Notes: generated by a model not told the origin, from the sequence alone. 64,000 nucleotides of DNA from DASRDB01 sp035652815 (GCA_035652815.1 DASRDB010000018.1:62001-126000), one strand, 5' to 3'; shown: positions 9,804 to 18,827, counted from the first letter of the stretch. Translations and numbers: made by a program.

Positions 9804-9893
9804 GTATCCCCTTCATCCCCAACAAACCCTCCCCTTTGTCGTACATACCCATAGAAAACAAAAGCAGTAATAAACAGACAAAGGAGTCCCACT

Positions 9894-10280
9894 ATGAGTC
9901 AGAAAGGGCGAATCACACTTATTGTTGTGATTGTGTGTGCTGCCATTGGGGCGGCTATAGGTTATGCACTTGGGCGATCTGTGTTTCTGGCTGTGGTTGG
10001 GGCTGTAGGGGGAGTAATGTTGGCGGGGGTGTTAGTGCAGATGACGACGATGTCGGAAGATGCGTGGTTGGGCATGTTAGAGCTTGGGCAGCTTGCAGAA
10101 TGTTGTTTGTCGGGCCTCTTTGTCTCCCTGACGAGCATTACTATGGTGGCTGGCTTTTTGCTCTGGCATAGTCGCTGGCTGGCGTTTGTAGCTGGTCTGC
10201 TGCTTGCTTTGTATATCGGGTTGCCTGTCGTTGCCCGCCTGCTCAGAAAAGCCTCAGCCAAGCGAGCAAGTATGCTATGA
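9894..10280 (+). CDS. Small integral membrane protein, unknown
   Basis: 128 residues preceded by AAAGGAG at 7 nt. It has three or four hydrophobic segments: about 7-27 (LIVVIVCAAIGAAIGYALG), 30-50, 84-103 and 105-122, with two Cys in the loop LAECCLSG. The C-terminus is short and basic (LLRKASAKRASML). There is no recognised motif. It stands alone between two repeats, and I cannot suggest a role beyond membrane localisation. Confidence 0.75.
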   Translation: MSQKGRITLIVVIVCAAIGAAIGYALGRSVFLAVVGAVGGVMLAGVLVQMTTMSEDAWLGMLELGQLAECCLSGLFVSLTSITMVAGFLLWHSRWLAFVAGLLLALYIGLPVVARLLRKASAKRASML

Positions 10281-10330
10281 TAGGTGTGGCAAGAACTACG
10301 TTGCTCGTACTATGACCAACCTGTCTCCAG

Positions 10331-10417
10331 ATGTCATCCTGAGCGCAGCGAAGGATCTGTTAGCCGGGTGATTCGTAGGTGGATGCCGGAGATTCTTCGC
10401 TGCGCTCAGGATGACAT
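10331..10417. repeat. Family A palindromic repeat, copy 2
   Basis: Arms ATGTCATCCTGAGCGCAGCG and complement around a variable centre, upstream of the GNAT gene. The right arm has a base change (ATTCTTCGC). Confidence 0.92.
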
Positions 10418-10484
10418 GGAAAGGGAGGCTTGTTTATGGCATATTATTTATCTTGTTCATGGCATATTATTTATAAGGAAGTAC

Positions 10485-10988
10485 ATGCAAGCAATCATTC
10501 GACTCGCGAACAGGGATGACGAGCCGTTTCTGTGGCAGATGTTGTATTATGCGGCGCATATGGACGAGGATGGGGAAAGTTCGCCGGATGCGGCTAAAAG
10601 TAATCCTGATTTGAGGAAGTATGTTGAGGAATGGGGCCAGGAGAGCGACCTGGGGGTGCTGGCCCTGCATCCACAAAGTCAGCAGCCGATAGGCGCGGCC
10701 TGGGTACGGCTGCTGAAGGGCGAGCAGAAAACGTTTAGCTATATCGATGATGATATTCCCGAACTGGCGATAGCCGTCCTGCCGGAATATGTTGGGCAGG
10801 GAATAGGCACACAAATGCTTCGACATCTCCTGCAAGCCGCCCGCGAGGTCTACCCGGCGATTGTCTTAAGCGTGCGCGTAACCAATCCAGCTTTTCACCT
10901 GTACCAGCGTTTGGGATTTGAAATTGTGGGTACGGGGACGAACCGCGTGGGAACGGAATCGTATACGATGGTTTACCGATTTCTGTAG
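10485..10988 (+). CDS. GNAT family N-acetyltransferase
   Basis: 167 residues from ATG 10485, after TAAGGAAG; the frame stays open upstream only because it crosses a family A repeat. The GNAT fold is shown by LAIAVLPEYVGQGIGTQMLRHLL (acetyl-CoA pyrophosphate loop Q-x-x-G-x-G in VGQGIG) and by the closing strand PAFHLYQRLGFEIVGTG. It probably transfers an acetyl group from acetyl-CoA to an amine. The substrate cannot be told. The stop TAG (10986-10988) is provided by the first bases of a family C repeat, TGTAGGG. Confidence 0.9.
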   Translation: MQAIIRLANRDDEPFLWQMLYYAAHMDEDGESSPDAAKSNPDLRKYVEEWGQESDLGVLALHPQSQQPIGAAWVRLLKGEQKTFSYIDDDIPELAIAVLPEYVGQGIGTQMLRHLLQAAREVYPAIVLSVRVTNPAFHLYQRLGFEIVGTGTNRVGTESYTMVYRFL

Positions 10989-11129
10989 GGACGCGATGAT
11001 GGTTTTTCACGACCAGGATCGGCAAACAGAGCGATCCTTGCCATGTCATGCTGAGCGCAGGGAAGTATCTCCTGTCTCGACGCACAAATCGCTCGACAAA
11101 CAGATGCTTCCCTGCGCTCAGCATGACAG
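10984..11129. repeat. Family C left arm plus family A copy 3
   Basis: TGTAGGGACGCGATGATGG followed by TTTTTCACGACCAGGATCGG is the long form of the family C arm, whose complement is seen at 51310-51346. A family A palindrome variant (ATGTCATGCTGAGCGCAGGG) follows at 11043-11128. No right-hand C arm is present here. Confidence 0.85.
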
Positions 11130-11191
11130 GCTTGATGTGTTGCGCCTGAAAAAAACTTACCCATGTAAGCCGCCGCATCTCCCCTGCCGCG

Positions 11192-11644
11192 TCAGGAGCT
11201 TACCGCTTTCTTTATAAGGGCGCTGATCCGCTCCTCTTCGGCGGGGGTTAACTCCATCAGGGCGAAGGCGGTTGGCCACATGTTGCCTTCGTCGAGGTTC
11301 GCCGCGTCGTTGAAGCCGAGTGTCGCGTACCTCGTGTTGAATTTCTGCCTGGGTTGGAAGAAGCAGATGATTTTGCCGTCCCTGGCATATGCTGGCTGCC
11401 CGTACCAGGTTCTTGGTGAGAGGTCTGGCGCGTTGGTAGTGATGATCTCATGGATGCGCGCGGCCATAGTGCGGTCTGGTTCCGACATCTCGGCGATCTT
11501 AGCGAGTACGTCTCTTTCCCCTTCCGCCCTGTCCTTGCTGGCGCGCTCTTCCGCCTGTTGCTCTTTAGCGCGCTGCTTCATAGCGGCTTTTTCCTCGGCT
11601 GTGAAGCCCCTGGACTGCTTGCTATTCTTTTCAAGTTGGTTCAT
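11192..11644 (-). CDS. DUF1801/YdhG-like protein
   Basis: 150 residues with AAGGAG 6 nt before the ATG. The N-terminal 45 residues are highly charged (EEKAAMKQRAKEQQAEERAS) and probably helical. The remainder matches the DUF1801 fold: IHEIITTNAPDLSPRTWYGQ, PAYARDGKIICFFQP and the closing ELTPAEEERISALIKKAV. Relatives include the Bacillus iron-chaperone-like Fra/YdhG proteins, but iron binding is not proven for this family as a whole. It has no operon partners. Confidence 0.85.
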   Translation of the reverse strand: MNQLEKNSKQSRGFTAEEKAAMKQRAKEQQAEERASKDRAEGERDVLAKIAEMSEPDRTMAARIHEIITTNAPDLSPRTWYGQPAYARDGKIICFFQPRQKFNTRYATLGFNDAANLDEGNMWPTAFALMELTPAEEERISALIKKAVSS

Positions 11645-11781
11645 AAAAATCTCCTTATGTAGCTCTATACGGTCCTATTCTAACATAGGTAGAGAAAAGC
11701 GGAAATGAAGCAACTACGGTACCCTTTTGCTTTTCCCAGGCATCATGAATTTTTACAACATACGTGGGAATCCTCGCCCCC

Positions 11782-11892
11782 TGTCATCCTGAGCGCAGCG
11801 AAGGATCTCCGGCCTCGACGCGCGAATCGTCCGGCGGACAGAGGTCCTTCGCTGCGCTCAGGATGACATGCCTCTCGCTCAGGATGACATGC
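11782..11892. repeat. Family A palindromic repeat, copy 4, with duplicated right tail
   Basis: A full palindrome (11782-11869) is followed directly by a second copy of the right-arm end, GCTCAGGATGACATGCCTC. It lies between the DUF1801 and carboxylesterase genes and keeps the upstream frame of the latter open. Confidence 0.9.
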
Positions 11893-11976
11893 CTCTTTGT
11901 CAAAGTTCCTAACGAGGAGGTGGTATACTTTTTTAGAGTTTTCCAGTATTTCCACATTCTAGAAAGCAGGTGTAGG

Positions 11977-13467
11977 ATGCAAACCGTTGTTCGGACTCGT
12001 CAGGGGGCTGTAGAGGGAAGCGCGGCTGATGGGGTCGTCGCATTCAAAGGCATTTCTTACGCAGCGCCGCCGTTTGGTCCTAATCGTTTTCAGCCGCCGC
12101 AGCCAGTGGAGCCATGGCAGGGCGTGCGGCCTGCGTTGAACTATGGCCCGACCGCGCCCAAAGCGCCGTATTTTCCGCCTTTCGATGTACTTCTCCCAGA
12201 GGTAACGATTCCTGGTGAGGATTGTCTGAACCTCAATATCTGGACGCCGGACCTGGGGTCTGCGCGGTTGCCGGTCATGGTCTGGATTCATGGGGGCGCA
12301 TTTCTCAATGGATCGGGGTCATGGCTGACGTATGACGGCACGCGCTTTGCCCGTGATGGGATCGTCTGTGTCACCATTAACTATCGCCTGGGGGCCGATG
12401 GCTTTCTCTACCTGGGGGATGGCAATGCCAACCTCGGCATGCTCGACCAGATCGCTGCCCTCATGTGGGTGCAGGAGAACATCGCTGCTTTCGGCGGTGA
12501 TCCGAATAACGTCACCGTCTTTGGCGAGTCGGCTGGCGGGATGAGTGTTGCCGCGCTGCTGGCTATGCCTGCCGCCGCTGGTCTCTTCCGGCGCGGTATC
12601 GCCCAGAGTGGAGCAGGCCACCATGTCTACACAGCAGAGACGGCGGAACGGGTTGGTCGAATACTTGCCGAGAAGCTGGGTGTCGAGCCAACACGCGAGG
12701 CAATTGCATCCGTTCCCATCAACCGCCTGGTGCAGGCTCAGCAGGAACTGCGCGTTGAGATGTCTCGCAATCCCGACCCCGAACGCTGGGGAGAGGCCGC
12801 AGTCAATGGCGTGCCATTCCTGCCGGTCATTGACGGGGAAACACTGCCCGAACGCCCTGTTGATGCGATGGCTGCCGGAGCCGGTGCCAACATCGATGTG
12901 CTGGTTGGAACCAACGCCGACGAGTTCAGGCTGTACATGGTTCCCCAGGGAACGATTCATGCCGTGAATGAGCAGAGGCTCAGCGCCGCTATCGCGGGAT
13001 ACGGACTGCCGGTCGCGGAGACGCTTGCCACCTATTGCGCAGCGCGACCAGACGCCACGCCTGGCGAGTTGCTGGTCGCCATCATCACCGACTGGTTTTT
13101 CCGCATCCCTGCCATCCGTATGGCCGAGGTTCATGCACAGCAACATGCAGCGGGAACCTACATGTACGAGTTCGCCTGGAATCCCCCAACGTTCGATGGC
13201 AAGCTTGGTGCCTGCCACGCCCTGGATGTGCCTTTCATCTTCGACAACCTCGACAAAAAGGGCTTCGAGGGGCTGATGGGAACAAATCCCCCGCAGCAGG
13301 TGGCTGATGCCATGCACACCGCCTGGGTCGGCTTTGCTACTAATGGGAATCCAGGCTGGCCCCAGTACGAGCCTTCACGGCGGGCAACCATGCGCTTCGA
13401 TGTCACATCAGAGGTAGTGGAAGATCCGGGTTCGGCAGAACGAGTGTTATGGGAGGGGCGGCGGTAG
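11977..13467 (+). CDS. Type B carboxylesterase
   Basis: 496 residues from ATG 11977. An alpha/beta hydrolase of the carboxylesterase/para-nitrobenzyl esterase family. Visible are the oxyanion hole HGGAF (105-109), nucleophile Ser185 in FGESAGG, the acid Glu316 in GTNADEF and His414 in GACHALDVPF, so the triad is complete. EDCLNLNIWTP is the second family signature. There is no signal peptide, so it should act in the cytoplasm on carboxylic esters. The reading frame is open upstream only through a family A repeat. The stop is two bases from a family E repeat. Confidence 0.95.
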   Translation: MQTVVRTRQGAVEGSAADGVVAFKGISYAAPPFGPNRFQPPQPVEPWQGVRPALNYGPTAPKAPYFPPFDVLLPEVTIPGEDCLNLNIWTPDLGSARLPVMVWIHGGAFLNGSGSWLTYDGTRFARDGIVCVTINYRLGADGFLYLGDGNANLGMLDQIAALMWVQENIAAFGGDPNNVTVFGESAGGMSVAALLAMPAAAGLFRRGIAQSGAGHHVYTAETAERVGRILAEKLGVEPTREAIASVPINRLVQAQQELRVEMSRNPDPERWGEAAVNGVPFLPVIDGETLPERPVDAMAAGAGANIDVLVGTNADEFRLYMVPQGTIHAVNEQRLSAAIAGYGLPVAETLATYCAARPDATPGELLVAIITDWFFRIPAIRMAEVHAQQHAAGTYMYEFAWNPPTFDGKLGACHALDVPFIFDNLDKKGFEGLMGTNPPQQVADAMHTAWVGFATNGNPGWPQYEPSRRATMRFDVTSEVVEDPGSAERVLWEGRR

Positions 13468-13468
13468 C

Positions 13469-13627
13469 TGTAGGGGCGGGAGTGGTGCGGTGTGGTGGGG
13501 AGGGCGCTTGCGCCGCCCTGGGGTCGCGTGGGGAAAACATGGTAGAGAATATGACCGAATTTCCCCCAACCCCACCCGGGGCGGCGCAAGCGCCCTCCCC
13601 GCCACGCTTCCCCACTCCCGCCCCTAC
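13469..13627. repeat. Family E palindromic repeat, copy 1
   Basis: Outer ends TGTAGGGGCGGGAGTG and CACTCCCGCCCCTAC with inner GGGCGCTTGCGCCGCCC and complement. It fills the gap between two convergent genes and supplies the stop of the right-hand one. Confidence 0.9.
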
Positions 13628-14067
13628 GATGGGGCCATGCGTTTCTCTAATGACCATAGAATGCTGCTGGGGCCTGTGATGGTGGCGACGTTGTCTTCGA
13701 TGTTCACGGTGACGTTTAACACTTTGCCTGGAGAGCGTGGGCCGAACACCAGGGTTGTCTTCCAGGCGGTTTTCTTGTACGTGTAGGTTTCGGTCTGTGT
13801 TACGGGGTTATACCCCAATGCGGAAAGCAATCCGCTGAGTGTATTCATAAAAGCCAGTTTGTCCTCTACCGGAACGCGAATTCTGGCTGTTGCCACGACT
13901 ATAAACAGGTGTAGAAACAAAGTCATAAGGAAACTGATTGCTACGGCCAGGAATATCATCTTAGGGACCTGCCCTGAATCTAAAGCAGCATTGAAGCCTT
14001 GATAAAAGAGCGAGAACAGAGCTATTGCAAGGAAGATGGTAAAGAGCGTTTTGAAATTCAGTTTCAT
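13624..14067 (-). CDS. Small membrane protein, unknown
   Basis: 147 residues. Two membrane helices at about 7-28 (LFTIFLAIALFSLFYQGF) and 37-60 (MIFLAVAISFLMTLFLHLFIVVA) are followed by a soluble domain of about 85 residues with beta character (KVLNVTVNIEDNVATITGP). The domain may be a small PH-like or ligand fold, but no motif supports a function. The stop TAG is the end of the family E repeat read in reverse, so the natural C-terminus may have been longer. Upstream AGGACATCAAGG is a modest ribosome site. Confidence 0.75.
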   Translation of the reverse strand: MKLNFKTLFTIFLAIALFSLFYQGFNAALDSGQVPKMIFLAVAISFLMTLFLHLFIVVATARIRVPVEDKLAFMNTLSGLLSALGYNPVTQTETYTYKKTAWKTTLVFGPRSPGKVLNVTVNIEDNVATITGPSSILWSLEKRMAPS

Positions 14068-14246
14068 GCCTTGATGTCCTGTGCGATCATTCTTGTAGAC
14101 GTAAACACATCCAGGATATTCTACTTATTGGAACGTTGGTTGCTTGAAGGGGTATCATGCCTATCTATTCGTCCAAATATCTTGCCGGTTCGTGGTGTTG
14201 TATATGAATAGATTGCGTACATAAGAGCATCTAGAAGGAGTGCGGT

Positions 14247-14711
14247 ATGACAGAGGCTTCCGATATTGTACAGGCATTTATGGAGGCGCTGGAGACGAGA
14301 GATTACGAGCGGGCCAAAGAATATCTGGCCGATGATTTCCGCTTCGAGGGCTTCACCACGACACCGCTTGATCGAGGCGGCTTTCTGCTCGTGATGAAGG
14401 GCCTTGCTACAGGTATGCCAAACATGTCGTTCCATTTCCAGGGCTTGAACGAAGCAGCCGAGCGCGCACCCGGCAGCGTGGAAGAGGGCTTCGTCCAGAT
14501 TACCGGCAAGCAGACCGAGACGTTTGAATTGATTCCGCTCAACTTTCCGCCTATTCCCCAGAGCAACAATTGGGTATCACTACCGGAATCGCGCTGGGAA
14601 TTTACGGTGAATCAGGGGAAAATTCGGATCATCAGCGTCGAACATAAAGCAGGTGGGGGCATTACCGGCCTGTTACAACAACTCGGCGTGCGTATTCCGC
14701 TTACACGGTAA
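14247..14711 (+). CDS. SnoaL/NTF2-like protein
   Basis: 154 residues, AGAAGGAG before the ATG. The start ASDIVQAFMEALETRDYERAKEYLADDFRFEG is the typical first helices and strand of an NTF2-like cone. Later GGFLLVMKGLATGMPNMSFHFQGL resembles SnoaL-like proteins. Members include polyketide cyclases, isomerases and many proteins of unknown use, so no reaction can be given. It is flanked by a membrane-protein gene and by family D repeats. Confidence 0.82.
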   Translation: MTEASDIVQAFMEALETRDYERAKEYLADDFRFEGFTTTPLDRGGFLLVMKGLATGMPNMSFHFQGLNEAAERAPGSVEEGFVQITGKQTETFELIPLNFPPIPQSNNWVSLPESRWEFTVNQGKIRIISVEHKAGGGITGLLQQLGVRIPLTR

Positions 14712-14748
14712 TCCGAGATGGGGAGAAACAACCCTTTTCCGTTTTTGC

Positions 14749-14974
14749 GTAGGGACAGGGGGCTGGGTGGTTGGGACGTGGGGGCCTTGTGCCTGTCCCT
14801 GGTGGGGAAACGAAAAAAGCGTGTTGGATAAGCTTTTTCGCGTACCTCGACCAGGGACAGGCACAAGGCCCCCACCATGCCGCCCCTCAGCCCCCTGTCC
14901 CTACGGAATGTGTCGCCCTCACCAGGGACAGGCACAAGGCCCCCACCATGCCACCCCTCAGCCCCCTGTCCCTA
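14749..14974. repeat. Family D repeat, copy 2, with tandem duplication of its right arm
   Basis: Left arm GTAGGGACAGGGGGCTGGG at 14749. The right arm, from CCAGGGACAGGCACAAGGCC to CCCTGTCCCTACGGAATGTG, occurs twice in tandem (about 14850-14912 and 14921-14982) with a period near 70 bp. Confidence 0.9.
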
Positions 14975-15006
14975 CGGAATGTGGGTTCACGCACCTGGAT
15001 TCTCTG

Positions 15007-15966
15007 TTAGACTTGAGATAATACGGTCGAGGCAAAGGCCTGCAAGCCCTCGATATCATCCATGTCGAACCATTGAAGGACGAGTTCGTCCGCGCCCACC
15101 CGCGAGTACTCCTGGATTTGCGCCAGGATGGTTTCTGGCGTGCCAACAAGCATATTGCGCCGGGTGTGCAGGATATTCACCACCTCGTCAAGCGGCTTGC
15201 CTGCGAGTTCGGGCGTGTCATGTCGCCAGCTTAAGCGCCGGTCCAGTTCGTCCATGTTGCGTCCGAAGAAGAGGGTGAGCATGACGGTGCGGCGCACAGC
15301 CGAGGGGTCGCGCCCGTGAAGCCGGAGCAGTTCATCGAGTTGTTGCGAGCGTTCCAGAAATTCTCCGGGAGAGAGGAAGACGGCGTTCCAGGTCTCGGCA
15401 AAGCGCGCTGCCAGAGGCAATGTGCGTTTCACCCCGTTTCCGCCGATCAGAATTGGCGGGCCGCCGGGACGCTCCGGGCGAGGCAGCAAGATTGCGCCGT
15501 GTAACCGGAAGAATTGCCCCTCGTATGACACAGGCTCGTCGCTCGAGAGCAGGCGCGTAATCACTTCCAGCCCCTCTTCAAAGCGGCGCATGCGCAACTG
15601 CACCTCGCCCAGATCGTAGCCGAAAAGGTGATGCTCGCGTTCCTGCCAGCCCGCGCCCAGACCCAGGTACATGCGCCCACCGCTCAGATTATCTAGCGCA
15701 ATCGCCTGCCGCGCCAGCATCACGGGGTCGCGAAACGAAAGCGGCGCGACCAGCGTGCCAAAATGCATGCGCTCCGTATGATCGGCCAGGTAGGTCAGGG
15801 AAACTATCGTTTCAAGCGCGTCCTTGTTGGGCGGGCGCGCATTGGTAAAGTGGTCAGAGCGAAACAATCCCGCGAAGCCCGCTTCCTCTATCGCGCTTAC
15901 CAGGCGCTTCCAGCGCGGCCAGTTCAAGCCGTCCTGTCCCTCAATCTGAATGGAAATCGCTACCAT
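15007..15966 (-). CDS. LLM class flavin-dependent oxidoreductase
   Basis: 319 residues from ATG 15966 with AAGGAG at 8 nt; a GTG six bases earlier is too close to that site. The bacterial luciferase-like barrel is recognised from EEAGFAGLFRSDHF, LAPLSFRDPVMLARQAIALD, SGGRMYLGLGAGWQEREH and PPILIGGNGVKRTL. Such enzymes use FMN or coenzyme F420. The sequence looks closer to the F420-type group, which is common in Chloroflexota and Actinomycetota, but this is inference. The gene is single, and the substrate is unknown. Confidence 0.9.
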   Translation of the reverse strand: MVAISIQIEGQDGLNWPRWKRLVSAIEEAGFAGLFRSDHFTNARPPNKDALETIVSLTYLADHTERMHFGTLVAPLSFRDPVMLARQAIALDNLSGGRMYLGLGAGWQEREHHLFGYDLGEVQLRMRRFEEGLEVITRLLSSDEPVSYEGQFFRLHGAILLPRPERPGGPPILIGGNGVKRTLPLAARFAETWNAVFLSPGEFLERSQQLDELLRLHGRDPSAVRRTVMLTLFFGRNMDELDRRLSWRHDTPELAGKPLDEVVNILHTRRNMLVGTPETILAQIQEYSRVGADELVLQWFDMDDIEGLQAFASTVLSQV

Positions 15967-16090
15967 GCACACAGCTCCTTTGTGCGTTTTCTTTATGCTT
16001 TATATCATAGTAAATAGAAAAACGATTTGCCACCACGGGTCGATTTTACCCTCCCCCTACATGGGACAAGGATGAACTTTGTATCCAGAA

Positions 16091-16178
16091 ATGTCATCCT
16101 GAGCGCAGCGAAGAATCTCGTTCCCCTGACGATGCGGGTGCCGACGCCGAAGATCCTTCGCTGCGCTCAGGATGACAT
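16091..16178. repeat. Family A palindromic repeat, copy 5
   Basis: Arms ATGTCATCCTGAGCGCAGCG and complement; upstream flank of the LLM gene and downstream of the exchanger gene. Confidence 0.92.
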
Positions 16179-16232
16179 GGCGCAGACGGTTACGTAATGA
16201 GAACGATGACTGGACTGGCTTGTGAAATATCA

Positions 16233-17267
16233 TTATCTTCCCACGAACAGGTGAACGCCAATCCACAAAGCATAGGAAACGACGAAGCAGGCTCCGGTAT
16301 AGCGGCCCAGGCGACCGGTCATTACAAAGAGCAAAGCGACCAGCGTAAGGAGCAGCATCAATGGCGCATCGAGGAAGGAGAGCAAATCATCATGCAGCGC
16401 GGCATGCCAGATAACCAGCGGCAGAGCAATGCCAAGCGCGGCATTGATGCTGTTGCTGCTCCAGATCTCTTCAACACAGGCCGTAGCCCGTCCGGTGCGC
16501 GCAAGAATGATAGCTACTACCGTATTGGGAAGCGATGTGGCAACCGCGAGTACTACCAGTCCCGCCAGCACCGGCGAAAGGTTCACGTCTACCGTCACGC
16601 GCTCGCCCGCCTGCACCATCACCGCTACACCACCCATCGCAATGCCGAGCGCAAGCACAATTTCCACGATCAACCGCACAAGGGATATGCCATCTTCCAT
16701 CTCCCCACTTCTATCCACCTGTTCCCCCTGCATATGCGCCGGGTGTACTCTCCTCGCGATGTGAACAACCAGCGAGATAAACAGCGTGAGGCAGGCAAGT
16801 GAGAGAAGCACAATTGAGAACAGTATCGAAATGTTCGATTGCCGGACGAAGCGCGTTCCAGGAAGTAACCAGATCAGGATGAGCGTGCTGAGCAGGATGG
16901 AACAGGCATACAGGCCGATGACGCGCACATCGCGAATTTCTTTGCGCTGTAGTTCGATGCCGGAGCGGTGGCCTGTGGCGAAGGTGGCAAGGCCCAGGAT
17001 GATGGCGATATTGTAGATGTTAGAGCCGAGGATAATGCCAAGTCCCACCTCAAGCTGGGCATTGGCGATGGCGACGATGGAAGCGAGATAGTTGGGAATA
17101 TTTGCTCCGAGCGCACTTAAGATACTGAGAATGCCGGGCGCGAGATCGAGCCGGTCGCACAGCGCTTCCAGGCGGCGTGTGAACCAGGCGGCGGCAGACA
17201 TGGTGAGCGCGAGTGATGCGAGAAAGACCAGCAGGGTCAAAAAAAAGGTGGACAGGGAAACGCGCAA
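16233..17267 (-). CDS. CaCA-superfamily (Na+/Ca2+ exchanger-like) membrane protein with Asn at both acidic sites
   Basis: 344 residues from TTG 17267, which follows GGGAG by 10 nt and starts 5 nt after the glycosyltransferase stop, so the two are probably co-translated. About ten membrane helices form two inverted halves, each with an alpha-repeat: SALGANIPNYLAS...ILGSNIYN (54-86) and AVATSLPNTVVA...WSSNSIN (241-275). In Ca2+ transporters of this superfamily the residue after the repeat proline is Glu or Asp and ligates the ion (Glu54 and Glu213 in the Methanocaldococcus exchanger). Here both are Asn (59 and 248). Fold assignment is good; Ca2+ transport is doubtful. Confidence 0.82.
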   Translation of the reverse strand: MRVSLSTFFLTLLVFLASLALTMSAAAWFTRRLEALCDRLDLAPGILSILSALGANIPNYLASIVAIANAQLEVGLGIILGSNIYNIAIILGLATFATGHRSGIELQRKEIRDVRVIGLYACSILLSTLILIWLLPGTRFVRQSNISILFSIVLLSLACLTLFISLVVHIARRVHPAHMQGEQVDRSGEMEDGISLVRLIVEIVLALGIAMGGVAVMVQAGERVTVDVNLSPVLAGLVVLAVATSLPNTVVAIILARTGRATACVEEIWSSNSINAALGIALPLVIWHAALHDDLLSFLDAPLMLLLTLVALLFVMTGRLGRYTGACFVVSYALWIGVHLFVGR

Positions 17268-17272
17268 GGTTT

Positions 17273-18526
17273 TCAGTCTCCCGCAACGGCTTGCTTCTCT
17301 GTAGAAACAGGCTGCTTCTGCGTATAATAGGAGCGCCCGCGCCAGTCTACGCCTGTACGTGTCAGAATACGCCAGGTGGATTGCGCGAGAATGCCCTCGA
17401 AGAGTGCGCCAGCCAGGGGATGAGTGAAGGCATAGTACCAGGGAACGCGCACCTCGCGGTCCAACCACGCCCGGTAGCCCAGTACCGGCAGCAGTTCCAG
17501 AGCCGAAACGAGTACTAGCGTGCCGGTTGCCATGCTGCGCGGCCTGAAAATTTTCCGCAGGAGCAGCAACAAGGGCAGCAGAAAGGGCAGAATGCTGACC
17601 AACGGCAGGCCGATCAATTGCAGCAAAGTGAAGGCCAGCCCGCCTCGCGAGCCGAGAAAGACGTTCTTTCGCCAGCCGCGCCAGATTTCGTCCAGGCCCG
17701 AGTACATTTGCACGTGAACATAGTCGCGGCCATCCAGCATTTGCAACCGGTAATGCTGGCTTTTAACTACCTGGGCAAGGTCGCGATCATCCAGCAAGGT
17801 CGAGCGCAAATCGGGCCGCGCATAGCCACCAATCTGCTCGTAAACGGAGCGACGAATGAGTATGAACTGTCCGTTGGCAATGGCGACCGGACTATGGGGA
17901 TCGTTGACCAGCCGCACAGGATACATCATGCTGATACCGAGATAGGCCATCGGCATCATCACTCTTTCCCAGAACCCCGGCAACTCCTGCTGCGTGCCCA
18001 ACGAAAGCAAATCGATGTTTCCCTCGATGGCGCGGGTGATGGCGAAGCGCAGCGCGTTGGGCGCGTGCCAGGTATCGGCATCGGTATAGAGGAACCATTG
18101 CCCACGCGCTTCCTGCGTGCCCATTTGCAGCGCGTGCGGCTTGCCAGCCCAGCCCTCGGGTAAAGCGTCACGCAGGCGCAGCACATAGAGGCGGTCTTTA
18201 TGCGGATTCGTTGCGGCAATCTCATCAAGAATGCGCGGCGTGGCATCGGTCGAGCCATCATCCACCACAATCACCTCGAAGCGGCTATAATCCTGCGCCA
18301 GCAGCGATTCGACACAGCGCCGGATGTTGCGCTCCTCGTTGCGCGCAGGCACAATAATTGAGACAAACGGCTCCTCAGGTAGCCGCTCGTCTTTTTTCAA
18401 GGGCTGCGCTTTCTCATTGCCGGGAACGGTGCGCCGCCACAAAATCATATAAAATCCCAGCACGCCTATGACATGCGCCCAGAGCAGCAGGCGCGGCCAG
18501 GAAGATAACCAGCTTCGTATTCTCAT
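17273..18526 (-). CDS. Glycosyltransferase family 2, membrane-bound
   Basis: 417 residues. One N-terminal membrane helix, then a GT-A domain: VSIIVPARNEERNI (52-65), VIVVDDGSTDAT, the DxD motif in LYTDADTWH and the acceptor-side motif DDRDLAQ. Two or three membrane helices follow near the C-terminus (LLQLIGLPLVSILPFLLPLLLLL, TLVLVSALELLPVLG). The architecture resembles the hopanoid HpnB-like and carotenoid CruC/CrtQ-like transferases, which glycosylate lipids at the membrane; which one is not decidable. It is the first gene of a pair with the exchanger at 16233. Confidence 0.88.
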   Translation of the reverse strand: MRIRSWLSSWPRLLLWAHVIGVLGFYMILWRRTVPGNEKAQPLKKDERLPEEPFVSIIVPARNEERNIRRCVESLLAQDYSRFEVIVVDDGSTDATPRILDEIAATNPHKDRLYVLRLRDALPEGWAGKPHALQMGTQEARGQWFLYTDADTWHAPNALRFAITRAIEGNIDLLSLGTQQELPGFWERVMMPMAYLGISMMYPVRLVNDPHSPVAIANGQFILIRRSVYEQIGGYARPDLRSTLLDDRDLAQVVKSQHYRLQMLDGRDYVHVQMYSGLDEIWRGWRKNVFLGSRGGLAFTLLQLIGLPLVSILPFLLPLLLLLRKIFRPRSMATGTLVLVSALELLPVLGYRAWLDREVRVPWYYAFTHPLAGALFEGILAQSTWRILTRTGVDWRGRSYYTQKQPVSTEKQAVAGD

Positions 18527-18638
18527 GTAGTTTATTATAGCAAGGGAAGCAGGGCGGAAACAAAATTATGTACTTGTTGGTTATATGGACTGTAGGACGC
18601 AACGATGAAATTTTCCGATCAAACTGGTCATGTCTGGT

Positions 18639-18725
18639 ATGTCATGCTGAGCGCAGCGAAGCATCTCTTTGCCGGGCGATTCGTACATCGAGACTGGAGA
18701 TGCTTCGCTGCGCTCAGCATGACAT
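18639..18725. repeat. Family A palindromic repeat, copy 6 (GCATC variant)
   Basis: Arms ATGTCATGCTGAGCGCAGCG and complement, with matching compensatory changes (CATGC/GCATG) relative to the CATCC type. Confidence 0.92.
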
Positions 18726-18827
18726 AAAGAGAGGGATCACTCCTGGACAAATGAAGATTGTAACGCTTGCAGGTAATGCCTTGTAGATGTACAATTCCAG
18801 GGTAATATTTGATATTAAGGAACGAGG

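Noticed and set aside
9638..14974. Intact insertion sequence
   Set aside because: Terminal repeats are present but no transposase reading frame lies between any pair of ends; the elements are all under about 230 bp.
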